The translations under genes were made by a program, and so were the position numbers. The notes under the pieces were generated by a model. It was not told the DNA's origin. It made no database searches and was given only the letters and a program-made list of their open reading frames with translations. Shown one piece after another: positions 15,705-24,208 of a stretch of DNA of 40,777 nucleotides (position 1 is its first letter; each line of letters opens with the position of its first letter). The DNA is taken from NCBI RefSeq assembly GCF_946221465.1, contig NZ_CAMJVP010000004.1, positions 1 to 40,777 of the forward strand, written 5' to 3'. This DNA comes from an uncultured Aeromicrobium sp. (GTDB taxonomy: Bacteria; Actinomycetota; Actinomycetes; Propionibacteriales; Nocardioidaceae).

Positions 15705-17345
15705 TCAGGCGCGGCGGAGCAGACTGCGAACCACGTACCGTAGCTCGCTCAGCCGCGCCACATGGGTCGAGAACAGGTACACGAGTGCGCCGAATCCGCC
15801 GACCACGACAAGATGGAGGAAAGCGGCGAGGAAGGTTCCGTCCGGTCCGAGACCGAGGCGGAGCCAGACGACGCTGGCGGCAAGCATCGTTGCGGTGGTC
15901 GAGAGCGTGACCGCGGCCAGCCGGACGAGGAACCGGACCATCTCCGTGCTCGCGAGTCCTCCGACTCGGCGTGACAGCAGCGTCGCGGAGACCGCCAGCC
16001 CCACCAGATAGGCGACGCCGAAGGAGAGCGCGAGGATGGTCGACACCCAGATGGGCGCGACGAAGGACGAGGCCGTGAACGCGGCCAGGACGTTCGTCGC
16101 GGCGATGACCGTCTGAATCCAGAACGGCGTCCGGGTGTCTTCCATCGCGTAGAACCCCCGCAGCACGACGTAGTGGAGCGTGAACGCCACCATGCCGACG
16201 CTGAACGCGGAGAACGTCGTGCCGATCGCCCCGATCGACGAGCTCGCTGCACCGCCGGAGGCCAGCACCTGGGCCAGCTGCGGACCGAGCACGGCGATCG
16301 CGACGGCGATCGGGACGATGAGGATCATCACGAGCCGGAGCGTACGCCCGAGTTCGAGGCCGACGCGCTCGAGCCGTCCCTCAGCCGCGTGGGCCGCCAA
16401 CGTCGGGATGATCGCGGTGGCCAGCGACACGGTGATGACCCCATGCGGAACTTGCGCGAGCAGGAAGCCGAGGTCGTAGACGGTCTGCCCGGCGGCGTCC
16501 TGGCCGGTGCGTTGACCCTCGATGGTCGCGCCCGAGCCGATGCGGGCCACGACGAAGAACGCGATCTGATTGACGACAATGAAGCCGAGAGTCCAGGCTC
16601 CGAGGCGGGCGGTGTGCCCGAGACCCACGCCGCGAAAGTCGAAGCGAGGCCGGTAGCGGAAGCCGACGGACCGCAGGAACGGCACGAGAGTCGCCGCCTG
16701 GACGACGATGCCGAGGGTCGAACCGAGCCCGAGCAGGAGGGCCTCGGGGGTGCTGAAGCCGTCCGAGGCGTCGGACGCGCCGAACAACCAGGCGTACGTC
16801 GCCAGCATGACGAGGGCGATGAGGTTGTTGAGGATCGGCGCCCACATCATCGGTCCGAACCGCTGCCGGGCGTTCAGCACCTGGCCAACGAGGACGAATG
16901 CGCCGTAGAAGAACACCTGCGGCATGCAGAGCACCATCAGCAGTAGGGCTGAACGTCGCTGGACGGCGAACTCCGGGGTGAACAGCGCCGGGTCGAAGAG
17001 CAGTCGCATGATGACCGGCACGGCGATCGTCAGGACGACCGAGGCCACGAACAGCACGAGGAGGCCGAGCGTGATGATCCGATTCGCGTACGCGTCACCG
17101 CCGTCGGCGTCGTTCTTCATCGCCCGGACGAGCTGGGGGACCAGGACGACGTTGAAGACGCCGCCGGCCACGAGGATGTAGAGCGAATTGGGGATTGAGT
17201 TCGCGATGTTGAACAGGTCCGCGTTCAGGGAGGCGCCGATGACCGCGATGAGCACGACCGAGCGCAGCATCCCCGTGATCCGGGAGACGATCGTGCCCAG
17301 GGCCATCCAGGCGCTGGCGCGCGCGAGGGCAGGACGTTCACTCAT
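15705..17345 (-). CDS. murJ: Lipid II flippase MurJ (MviN family)
   Basis: Flips the peptidoglycan precursor lipid II across the membrane. 546 residues with about 14 hydrophobic segments. It begins MSERPALARASAWMALGTIVSRITGMLRSVVL, the classic family start with the conserved Ser/Arg-Gly region, and contains the loop VPQLVRAMKND. Unlike mycobacterial MviN it has no cytosolic pseudokinase, which is the neighbouring gene. I chose the ATG at 17345 because it overlaps the DUF6049 stop (ATGAGTGA), while the longer frame is a read-through of that gene. Confidence 0.94.
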   Translation of the reverse strand: MSERPALARASAWMALGTIVSRITGMLRSVVLIAVIGASLNADLFNIANSIPNSLYILVAGGVFNVVLVPQLVRAMKNDADGGDAYANRIITLGLLVLFVASVVLTIAVPVIMRLLFDPALFTPEFAVQRRSALLLMVLCMPQVFFYGAFVLVGQVLNARQRFGPMMWAPILNNLIALVMLATYAWLFGASDASDGFSTPEALLLGLGSTLGIVVQAATLVPFLRSVGFRYRPRFDFRGVGLGHTARLGAWTLGFIVVNQIAFFVVARIGSGATIEGQRTGQDAAGQTVYDLGFLLAQVPHGVITVSLATAIIPTLAAHAAEGRLERVGLELGRTLRLVMILIVPIAVAIAVLGPQLAQVLASGGAASSSIGAIGTTFSAFSVGMVAFTLHYVVLRGFYAMEDTRTPFWIQTVIAATNVLAAFTASSFVAPIWVSTILALSFGVAYLVGLAVSATLLSRRVGGLASTEMVRFLVRLAAVTLSTTATMLAASVVWLRLGLGPDGTFLAAFLHLVVVGGFGALVYLFSTHVARLSELRYVVRSLLRRA

Positions 17346-19407
17346 CCGCAGTGGCCTTCGAGGACGCGTCGTCGGACAGACGCCGGAATCCGCGCCGCGA
17401 GAATCTGCGTCCCATGGCCACGATGACACCGAGCGCGGCGGCGCCCATCGCGAGCCAGACGATCACGCCGACCTGGCTCGAACGCACGTTGAACTCGGCA
17501 GGGCGGCCGATGGGCGTCTCGCCGGCCATCGCCTGAGCGGTCAGCGTTGTCGAGGTCTGCCGACCGAGATCGATGTCCGCGTTCACCGTCTTCCGCTCGC
17601 CGGGGGCGATGTCGACGGGCGGAAGGGCCTCCGGGTCCAAGGCGGGGTTGCTTGCATCGAGGTCGATCGACACCGAGATGGGCAGCGTCGTGGGGTTGCT
17701 GATCGTGAGGGGAAAGCTGCCCTGACTGCTCGACAACGTCACCGCGCGAGGGCCGAGTACTTCGATGCCGTCGAGACTCTGGGTGATCTCCTCGGCTCGC
17801 CGCAAAGCTGAGGACGCCGCCCGGTCGGGCTGCTCGAGCCACCGCACCGACAGGGCGGACGCCAGCGTCCGAGACAGCGCCGACGCCTGATCGTGAGGAC
17901 CGGTGACGGCGGCGGCGATCATGGCCTGGGCCTGGTGCAGCTGTTCGGCGGCTGACAGGACGGCGTCGTCGAGCGGTGCCGTCAGCGGCTGGTCGGGCAG
18001 CGAGCCGTCATAGGTGTCGATGCCTTCAGCCAGCAGTGCGTCCAAAGTCACCGTCCGGGTGAGATCGTCGCCGCCGAGCGCCGGGAGGAGGGCGGACGCG
18101 CGGCTTCCGGACTCGGGGACCCAAGACGGGGCGACGAAGGTCAAGGCATCGGCGCGCGACTGGGGATCGACCGCGCGGGACAAGCTGGCGAGTGCCGCCT
18201 GGACCAGGATGCGCTGCCGCAGGGTCGCCGTGGTCTCGGTGCCCTCACTGGCGCGGAGCGTGTCGTTGACCGCCAGCGGTGCCAGGCCGCTGCGGGTCTC
18301 GACGGTGACCAGGCTTCCGTGGCGTTGCTCCCAGTCAGGCAACGAGGATGATCGCACGATCGTCGGGCCGTCATCCGCGGCGCGAAGTGAATCCATCAGT
18401 CCTGCCGTGGCGCCGGTCTCCGCCGCCCAGTGTGCGTGTCGGCCGGTGAGCTGGTGCTGGGCGAGCGCATCACTCGTCGCCGTCTCCAGCCGTGGGAGGA
18501 ACATTGCTTCCAGATCCGGTCGGTTCGCGAGCGCCGCGCGGTCTGGGCGGTCGTAATCGACGACCCAGGTCGCCGAGTTGCGAGCGAGCGTCACGAGATC
18601 CTCGCGGAAGGAACCGGCTGCGCGTCGGTCGTCGTCGTCGATATCGGCAGCCTCGGGAATGCCCACGTCGTCGGCGAGGTTCTGGACGGCGTCGAGGACG
18701 GCGGGATCGATCACGAGCGTGCGTGAGGATGGAGGCAGCGCGGCGGCCAGGTCGAGCTGTTCGCGCATGCGACCGCCCTCGGAGACCGCGTCGCGCAGTG
18801 CCTCCACATCCTCGGTCTCGCTGTCACGGTGCGGACCCAGCGTGAACGACCACACCAGGCCCGACGGCACCGGATCGTCCGGATCCTCGATCCAGGGCAG
18901 GAAGGTGGTGGCCCGCGCGACTGATCTGTCGAAACGGTTGCCCTCGGGGTCGGTCGCGAGGATCTGCACCCCGACCGGGTAGACGCCCTGCGCGCCGGTG
19001 ACGCCGACTTCGCTCAGTGGTACGTCGAGGTCATAGGACACGATGTCGCCGGGTCCGAGGTCCCCGACATCGTCGAACATCCCGGTCGTGATGATCCGGT
19101 CGCCGATGTAGGCGCTGTCGTTGCTCGCGACCGTCTCGACCTGCTCGCGCGTCGTGAACGGTGAGCGCGCCATCACCAGGTAAGCCTGCACGGTCGACCA
19201 TTCGCCCTCGCCGACGTTCTCGATGGTGCCTGATACCTGGATGGTGGCGTCTGGACTGAGACGCGCCGGGCTCAGCGCGTCGATCGTGACGGTGAGCGCG
19301 CCCTGCTCGCTCTCCTCGGCCTGGGCGACGCCTCCCAGGGCGAGCCAGAGCGCGGCGGAGCACACGGCGAGAAGGAGGCCGCGCAGCCGGTGCCGTCGGG
19401 AAGTCAC
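17338..19407 (-). CDS. DUF6049 secreted, membrane-anchored protein
   Basis: About 689 residues of the actinobacterial DUF6049 family, which is commonly encoded next to murJ. It has an N-terminal signal peptide (RRHRLRGLLLAVCSAALWLALGGVAQAEE), a large extracellular region beginning with an Ig/CARDB-like stretch (TIQVSGTIENVGEGEW), a second fold with many Asp and Ala, a C-terminal beta-sandwich-like part (FPLTISNPTTLPISVSIDLD) and one membrane helix (VGVIVWLAMGAAALGVIVAM) followed by a basic cytosolic tail. I chose the GTG at 19407; an extra 13 residues upstream are possible. The role is unknown; the position between murJ and the CCA enzyme suggests a link to envelope assembly. Confidence 0.83.
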   Translation of the reverse strand: MTSRRHRLRGLLLAVCSAALWLALGGVAQAEESEQGALTVTIDALSPARLSPDATIQVSGTIENVGEGEWSTVQAYLVMARSPFTTREQVETVASNDSAYIGDRIITTGMFDDVGDLGPGDIVSYDLDVPLSEVGVTGAQGVYPVGVQILATDPEGNRFDRSVARATTFLPWIEDPDDPVPSGLVWSFTLGPHRDSETEDVEALRDAVSEGGRMREQLDLAAALPPSSRTLVIDPAVLDAVQNLADDVGIPEAADIDDDDRRAAGSFREDLVTLARNSATWVVDYDRPDRAALANRPDLEAMFLPRLETATSDALAQHQLTGRHAHWAAETGATAGLMDSLRAADDGPTIVRSSSLPDWEQRHGSLVTVETRSGLAPLAVNDTLRASEGTETTATLRQRILVQAALASLSRAVDPQSRADALTFVAPSWVPESGSRASALLPALGGDDLTRTVTLDALLAEGIDTYDGSLPDQPLTAPLDDAVLSAAEQLHQAQAMIAAAVTGPHDQASALSRTLASALSVRWLEQPDRAASSALRRAEEITQSLDGIEVLGPRAVTLSSSQGSFPLTISNPTTLPISVSIDLDASNPALDPEALPPVDIAPGERKTVNADIDLGRQTSTTLTAQAMAGETPIGRPAEFNVRSSQVGVIVWLAMGAAALGVIVAMGRRFSRRGFRRLSDDASSKATADE

Positions 19408-19462
19408 CGCCCCATGGTAGGGGCGTGGGCGGACCGGACCGGGCATCGCGAGTTCCTGCCGG

Positions 19463-20941
19463 TCAGTCCCGCGCGGCCCACCAGGCGCGGAGCGCCTCCG
19501 TCGCGGTCTCCTCGTCGAGGGGTCCGCGCTCCATCCGCAGGTCCAAGAGGAAGCGGTAGGCCTCGCCCACGACGCGGCCGGGACCGACGCCGAGGATCTG
19601 CATGATCTGGTTGCCGTCGAGGTCGGGCCGGATCGCGTTGAGTTCCTCCTGCTGCGCCAGCTGAGCGATGCGTCGTTCGAGATCGTCGTACGTGCGCTGC
19701 AGCCGCAGCGCCTTCTTCTGGTTCCGGGTCGTGCTGTCGGCGCGGGTCAGGATGTGGAGCCGTTCGAGTTGATCACCGGCGTCGCGGACATAGCGGCGCA
19801 CCGCGGAGTCCGTCCACTGTCCGGTTCCGTAGCCGTGGAACCGGAGGTGGAGCTCGACGAGCTTGCTGACCGCGTCCACGATCTCGTTGGGGTAACGCAG
19901 GGCACGGAGCCGCTTGCGGGTGAGCTTCGCGCCGACGACGTCGTGATGATGGAAGGTGACCGTCCCGTCGGGCTGGAAGCGCCGCGTCGCCGGCTTGCCG
20001 ACGTCGTGCAGGAGCGCCGCGAGTCGTACGATCAGATCAGGCCTCTCATCGAGTCGGTGTTCGAGGTCGATCGCCTGCTCAAGCACGGTGAGCGAGTGTT
20101 CGTAGACGTCCTTGTGACGATGGTGTTCGTCACGTTCGAGGATCAGCGCCGGGAGTTCGGGCAACATCTGCTCGGCGAGTCCCGTATCGACGAGGATCCG
20201 CAGTCCCGCAACAGGGTGGTCGGCGAGAATGAGTTTGCTCAGTTCATCACGGATGCGCTCGGCCGACACGATCGTGAGCCTCTCGGCCATCTGGGTCATC
20301 GCCGCGATGACGTCGTCGGTGGGCGCCACGGCAAGCTGTGCGGTGAAGCGAGCGGCTCGCATCATGCGCAGCGGATCGTCGCTGAACGACTGCTCCGCGG
20401 TGACCGGGGTGCGCAATCGCCGGTCGGCGAGGTCGTCCAGGCCCCCGAACACGTCGACGAACTCGCCTGATGGCAATCGCACCGCCATGGCGTTGATGGT
20501 GAAGTCCCGGCGTGCGAGGTCGCCTTCGAGGGTGTCGCCGAAGGCGACGACCGGCTTGCGGGTGGCGGGGTCGTATTCGTCGGCTCGATAGGTGGTGATC
20601 TCGAGTTGTTCGGATCCTTTGCGGGCGCCGATGGTCCCGAAATCGCGTCCCACGTCCCACGTCGCGTCGGCCCAGCCGACAAGCGCCTGATCGATCTCGT
20701 CGGGACGTGCCGAGGTCGCAAAGTCGAGGTCGTGAACGTCGCGCCCGAGGAGGGCGTCGCGGACCGGACCGCCCACGAGGACAAGCTCGTGCCCGGCCGC
20801 CAAGAAACGTCGGCCGAGCTCGACCAGCACGGGATGCGCGGACAGCAGTCCGTCAAGGCGTCGGCGTTCGAGATCGGTCAGTTCAGGCACGATAGGCCAC
20901 CTTACCGGCGAGGGCAGCAGCGCCGCAGGGGCCTGAGCCAT
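19463..20941 (-). CDS. CCA tRNA nucleotidyltransferase
   Basis: Adds or repairs the 3'-CCA end of tRNA using CTP and ATP. 492 residues. The nucleotidyltransferase motif LVGGPVRDALLGRDVHDLDFAT (about 55-76) carries the catalytic Asp pair. RRDFTINAMAV and DPLRMMRAARFTAQL follow. An HD domain with LLHDVGKPATRR and THHH-like HHHDVVGA gives the actinobacterial HD-containing subtype. I chose the ATG at 20941 (MAQAPAALL) because GGGAGG lies 11 bases upstream; a longer frame runs back towards the amidohydrolase remnant without homology. In many actinobacteria this gene sits here beside DUF6049 and murJ. Confidence 0.93.
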   Translation of the reverse strand: MAQAPAALLPSPVRWPIVPELTDLERRRLDGLLSAHPVLVELGRRFLAAGHELVLVGGPVRDALLGRDVHDLDFATSARPDEIDQALVGWADATWDVGRDFGTIGARKGSEQLEITTYRADEYDPATRKPVVAFGDTLEGDLARRDFTINAMAVRLPSGEFVDVFGGLDDLADRRLRTPVTAEQSFSDDPLRMMRAARFTAQLAVAPTDDVIAAMTQMAERLTIVSAERIRDELSKLILADHPVAGLRILVDTGLAEQMLPELPALILERDEHHRHKDVYEHSLTVLEQAIDLEHRLDERPDLIVRLAALLHDVGKPATRRFQPDGTVTFHHHDVVGAKLTRKRLRALRYPNEIVDAVSKLVELHLRFHGYGTGQWTDSAVRRYVRDAGDQLERLHILTRADSTTRNQKKALRLQRTYDDLERRIAQLAQQEELNAIRPDLDGNQIMQILGVGPGRVVGEAYRFLLDLRMERGPLDEETATEALRAWWAARD

Positions 20942-20990
20942 GACGGCGGCGTCCTCCCGGTTGGTCGACGTGGCCTGCCTTCGCTGGCCT

Positions 20991-21551
20991 TCACCACTCG
21001 TCGTGCACGACGACACCGTCCTTGATGACGGACCGCGGTCGTGACTGATCCCACAGGACGCTGACGTCCTCAAGCGGGTGATCGCGAAGCGCCACGAGGT
21101 CGGCGGGAGTTCCCACCGCGAGGTTTCCCCTGCCGGGATCGCCGATGAGAGAGGCATTGACCACCGTCAGCGATCGGATGAGTTCGAGAGGATCCTGGAC
21201 CTGGGACTGGAGCTCGATCCCGTGCAACTGCTCGTCTTCGAGGTCTCCCATGAGGTCCGTGCCGAAACCGATGGCGGCCCCGGCGTCGCGGGCGAGTGTG
21301 ATCGCATTCTGTCCAGCCGCCAGCACTTCGGCGTTCTTCGCCTGACCGACTGCACTGAGCCCGGCTTGCGCGCCGCGACGGCTCATTGCGTCGTAGGTCG
21401 CGAGCGTCGGGATGAGATACGCGTCGTGATCGGCGAGAAACCAGGCCGCAGTCGCGTCGATGAGATTGCCGTGTTCGACCGAGCGCACCCAGTTCGTGAC
21501 GGCATGGCGATCTGCCGCCCCACCCCCGGCGGCTGGGATGCTGCCGTGCAA
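20991..21551 (-). pseudogene. Amidohydrolase, C-terminal remnant
   Basis: About 186 codons matching only the C-terminal half of a metal-dependent amidohydrolase of the imidazolonepropionase-like group. Visible are the SVEHGNLID segment, the TLATYDAM helix, the metal-ligand Asp in AAIGFGTDLMGDL, and the closing beta-sandwich ending GTPADLVALRDHPL and VIKDGVVVHDEW. The N-terminal half, which would hold the HxH metal site and most of the barrel, is missing, and upstream lie repeats and an IS fragment, so it is a truncated gene. The 5' edge is approximate. Confidence 0.7.
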
Positions 21552-21576
21552 CCTCGTCCATGCCCGACCACGCTCA

Positions 21577-21625
21577 CCGTTTCGCGGGCATTCTTACGTG
21601 AGGCACGGAGCCCGTTTCGCGGGCA
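21577..21625. repeat. Two 14-base direct repeats beside the IS remnant
   Basis: CCGTTTCGCGGGCA occurs at 21577-21590 and again at 21612-21625, 35 bases apart. Each is followed within 10-12 bases by CGTGAG, so the similarity is longer than the 14 identical bases. It lies at the break point of the amidohydrolase. Origin unknown; it may be part of a mobile-element end. Confidence 0.6.
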
Positions 21626-21640
21626 GTTTCCGTGAGTCAA

Positions 21641-22173
21641 GCTGAACCGCCGCAGGTTTGATGCCGCTGTTATGCGGGGAGCGGTTCCTCGGTGAGGGCC
21701 GCGTAGTGGGCCTGCTCAAACAGGCCCTCGAACAACTCGCCCTGACCTACCCCGACCGGATTAACCCCCACCTCACATGACCGGCCCTTACACAGAAATC
21801 TTGACAGGCTCAACAGGGCCGGCCGATCAAGATCTTCTCGATCGTCGATGAACCTCCCCCAAGCACTTCCGCTCGATCACCACGGACCGTGTCACCGACC
21901 ACCTTGAGGACCTCGTTGCCATCAGAGGTGCGCCCGCCGTGCTGTGGTCCGACAACGGGCCCGAGTTCCTCAACGCCGCGATGGTCGACTGGGCCAGGAT
22001 CCGAACGGGCCTGTCGTACAGTCCGCCCGGCTCGCCCTGGTGCAACGGCTACGCCGAGTCATTCAACAGCCGACTGCGCGACGAGTGCCTGAACATCAAC
22101 AGGCTTCTACTCGCTGCTGCACGCCCAGGTCATGATCGGCGACTGGAAGGATGAGTACAACCACGACCGCCGG
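21641..22173 (+). mobile_element. Degenerate IS3-family insertion element remnant
   Basis: Starts with TGAACCGCC at 21641, which looks like an IS3-type terminal repeat, and ends inside a transposase fragment at 22173. Between them, 21675-21822 holds short coding scraps not assigned to any family, and CTTACACAGAAATCTTGACA, which resembles the end of another IS type (IS256-like by memory, unproven). The right end is missing, so two elements may be nested. The boundaries are approximate. Confidence 0.55.
21826..22173 (+). pseudogene. IS3-family transposase (OrfB) fragment, frameshifted
   Basis: The C-terminal DDE integrase region of an IS3-type OrfB. It contains the segment IKIFSIVDE, then after a shift HFRSITTDRV, the second catalytic Asp in SDNGPEF, and the catalytic Glu in GYAESFNSRLRDECLNIN, all family hallmarks. 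There are two frame breaks: one near 21855-21870, and one near 22105 where an extra base separates LNIN from FYSLLHAQVMIGDWKDEYNHDRR. Further upstream and downstream parts are absent, so it is inactive. Confidence 0.8.
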
Positions 22174-22184
22174 GTGGCTGCGCC

Positions 22185-22790
22185 GTCCGCGAAAACAGCG
22201 AGTCGGTGAGGGCGGCGAGACGCACGTCGTCCGCTGTCCGCAGATGCGATGCGGCGAGAGCCTTCAGGATGGCTCTGCTCGTCCTGCTCAAAGAGAAGAC
22301 GAGCGCCTTTGGCGCACCCTGCTCCACGAGGAGACGAGTCACGATCGTTTCCGCCTCAAGGTCGGACAGGCTTTCGCTGAGAACGTAGACCTCCGGGTCG
22401 ATTCCCCGTTCCGCGCACCACTGCGCATAGACGCGCCGAGCCTCGAGATTCCAGGCGTTGTCCTCCGAACCGGGTAGCAGCCAGACCCGGCTGCTGGAGC
22501 CGGTTGAAGGTCTCGGAAAACTCGGGGGCCCCACAGGCGGCGAACCGAGGACGCAGAACCAGACCGATCAATCCCGATCGCCCTGTGCGCATCGAGCGGG
22601 CATGCGGGTCCGGGCTGTAGCCCAGTCGCTCAGCGGCGGCGAAGACGCGCTCCTTGGTCTGACTGCTGATCGCCCGGCGGCCGGAGAAGGCGTGCGAGAC
22701 AGTGGAGGGCGAGACCATCGCAGCCTCAGCAACGTCCTTGATGGTCACCCGCGATGGGGATCTTTGCCCGCCAGGGCCCTTCTCGTTCAT
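22185..22790 (-). pseudogene. LacI-family transcriptional regulator, broken
   Basis: The N-terminus is a good LacI DNA-binding domain: VTIKDVAEAAMVSPSTVSHAFSGRRAISSQTKERVFAAAERLGY (about 15-58) plus the hinge. After FNRL near 22510 the frame changes, and the effector domain resumes in another frame at about 22490 (VWLLPGSEDNAW), so some 60-80 residues are missing and the frame is shifted. The 3' end stops at about 22185, where the IS remnant begins, removing the last 60-70 residues. It probably once controlled the amidohydrolase; both are now broken. Confidence 0.78.
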
Positions 22791-22853
22791 GCCGCGAGTC
22801 TACGAGCGGCAGGGTGCGTGGACAGCCGGATGGCGAGCGGGGCCGCGGTCGCA

Positions 22854-22885
22854 CCGAGGGGCCGGGCGGATGCCCGGCCCCTCGG
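22854..22885 (-). terminator. Hairpin terminator downstream of the liv operon
   Basis: A perfect 14-base GC-rich stem (CCGAGGGGCCGGGC at 22854-22867 and its complement at 22872-22885) with loop GGAT. It lies 11 bases beyond the stop codon of the substrate-binding protein gene. There is no T-tract, which is usual for actinobacterial terminators. Confidence 0.7.
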
Positions 22886-22896
22886 CGAGTGATCGA

Positions 22897-24192
22897 CTAT
22901 CGCAGCGCGAAGCAGGGCTCGGAGAAGTCGTACGACTCGGCCGTCGGCCCGGCCGTCATCTCCTGCTCGATCGACACGCCGGTCGGCGCGTCCCGATCCA
23001 CCCTGCTGATGACGCTTTCACGCCACGCCACCTCCTCGGGGTCGCCGGCCTGGTTGCCGGACTCTGGAGGAAGGATCTCCTCGTAGTCGACCTCCTCGAG
23101 GTTCTGCGCCGCTTCGACGAGATTGGCTCGAGTGATGCCGCCGTCCATCTCGGCGGCCGCTTCGAGCGCGGCCAGCAGCGGGTAACTCCAGGTCCATCCC
23201 GCGGTGTAGCCGTCGTTCGGGGTGACGCCGCCCAAGGCGTCGCGCATCGCCTCGTGACCCGGCGTGTCGGTGCCCCACGGTCCCCACGGCCCGGCCTGGA
23301 AGTACATCGCCTCCAACGCCGGTGCGGCCGCGGATTCCAGGAGCGCCGGGTTCCAGGTGGGGCTCGATCCGACGACCGTTCCCTGCCAACCCTGGGCCGC
23401 GGCTCCGCCCACGATCGTGGCCATCTCGGCCGGGCCGGTGGTCACGACGATGAGTTCGGGTTGCTGCTGCAGCACCGCGGCGACGGCACCGGCCTGGTTG
23501 TCCTGACCGGTCGGGGTCTCGACCTCCACGAATTCCAGCCCGTTGGCCTCGGCCGCCGCCCGGGCGCCCGCGGCTGCGTCTCCGCCATAATCGTTGGGAT
23601 ACCTGATCGCCATGACAGTGCCGCTGACGCCACGCGTCTGCACCGCCCAGTCGACGCCGTTCATCGCCTCGAAGCAGTAATTCGCCCCGCTCTCGAGAAT
23701 CTGGTCCTCGAACGACCACGCCGAGTTCCACGACGCGGGGATACCGATGACATCGTCGTTCTTCATGTCGTCGAGGATCGCCAGCGTCTGCGACGACCCG
23801 AGGGTCTGGCCGAGTGCAAGGATGTCGTCGCGCATCTCCTGGTACCGCCGGTTGTGAATCTCAGGGTTGTACTCGGCGTCGGCGATGTGCTCCTTGATGT
23901 TGATGTCATAGCCGCCGACCCCGCCTTCCTCGTTGACCCGCTGCCAGAACGCCTTCTGGGCGTCGGTGATCGGCACCGCCAAGGGCGCGAAGGGTCCCCG
24001 TGTGAGGTCGGAGATGACCCCGAGATAGATGCAGCCGTTGTCCTCGTTGACGGCGTCCGGACACGGTTCCTCGGTGATTCCGGGGCCCGCACCCTCCTCG
24101 GACTCGTCCCCTCCACTGCGGCACCCGCTGAGCACGAGGGCGGCGATGGCCGCTCCAGCGAGCGCTCGGGTCATGAATCGTCGATGCCTCAT
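22897..24192 (-). CDS. Branched-chain-type ABC transporter substrate-binding lipoprotein
   Basis: Extracytoplasmic solute-binding protein of the periplasmic type-1 (LivK-like) fold. 431 residues: signal peptide with lipobox LVLSGC (Cys24 is the lipid anchor), an acidic linker, then two lobes (YLGVISDLTRGPFAPLAVPIT; INIKEHIADAEYNPEIHNRRYQEM; VMAIRYPNDYGGDAAAGARAAAEANGLEFV). I chose ATG 24192 because AAAGGAA lies about 10 bases upstream; an in-frame GTG lies at 24198. Last gene of the livF-livG-ACS-livH-livM operon and 16 bases after livM. The ligand is not known; the acyl-CoA synthetase in the same unit points to a carboxylic acid rather than an amino acid. Confidence 0.9.
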   Translation of the reverse strand: MRHRRFMTRALAGAAIAALVLSGCRSGGDESEEGAGPGITEEPCPDAVNEDNGCIYLGVISDLTRGPFAPLAVPITDAQKAFWQRVNEEGGVGGYDINIKEHIADAEYNPEIHNRRYQEMRDDILALGQTLGSSQTLAILDDMKNDDVIGIPASWNSAWSFEDQILESGANYCFEAMNGVDWAVQTRGVSGTVMAIRYPNDYGGDAAAGARAAAEANGLEFVEVETPTGQDNQAGAVAAVLQQQPELIVVTTGPAEMATIVGGAAAQGWQGTVVGSSPTWNPALLESAAAPALEAMYFQAGPWGPWGTDTPGHEAMRDALGGVTPNDGYTAGWTWSYPLLAALEAAAEMDGGITRANLVEAAQNLEEVDYEEILPPESGNQAGDPEEVAWRESVISRVDRDAPTGVSIEQEMTAGPTAESYDFSEPCFALR

Positions 24193-24208
24193 GATCACTT
24201 CGTTCCTT

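Noticed and set aside
17346..17429. 28 extra N-terminal residues for MurJ
   Set aside because: They are encoded inside the 3' end of the DUF6049 gene, and MurJ homology starts at the ATG at 17345.
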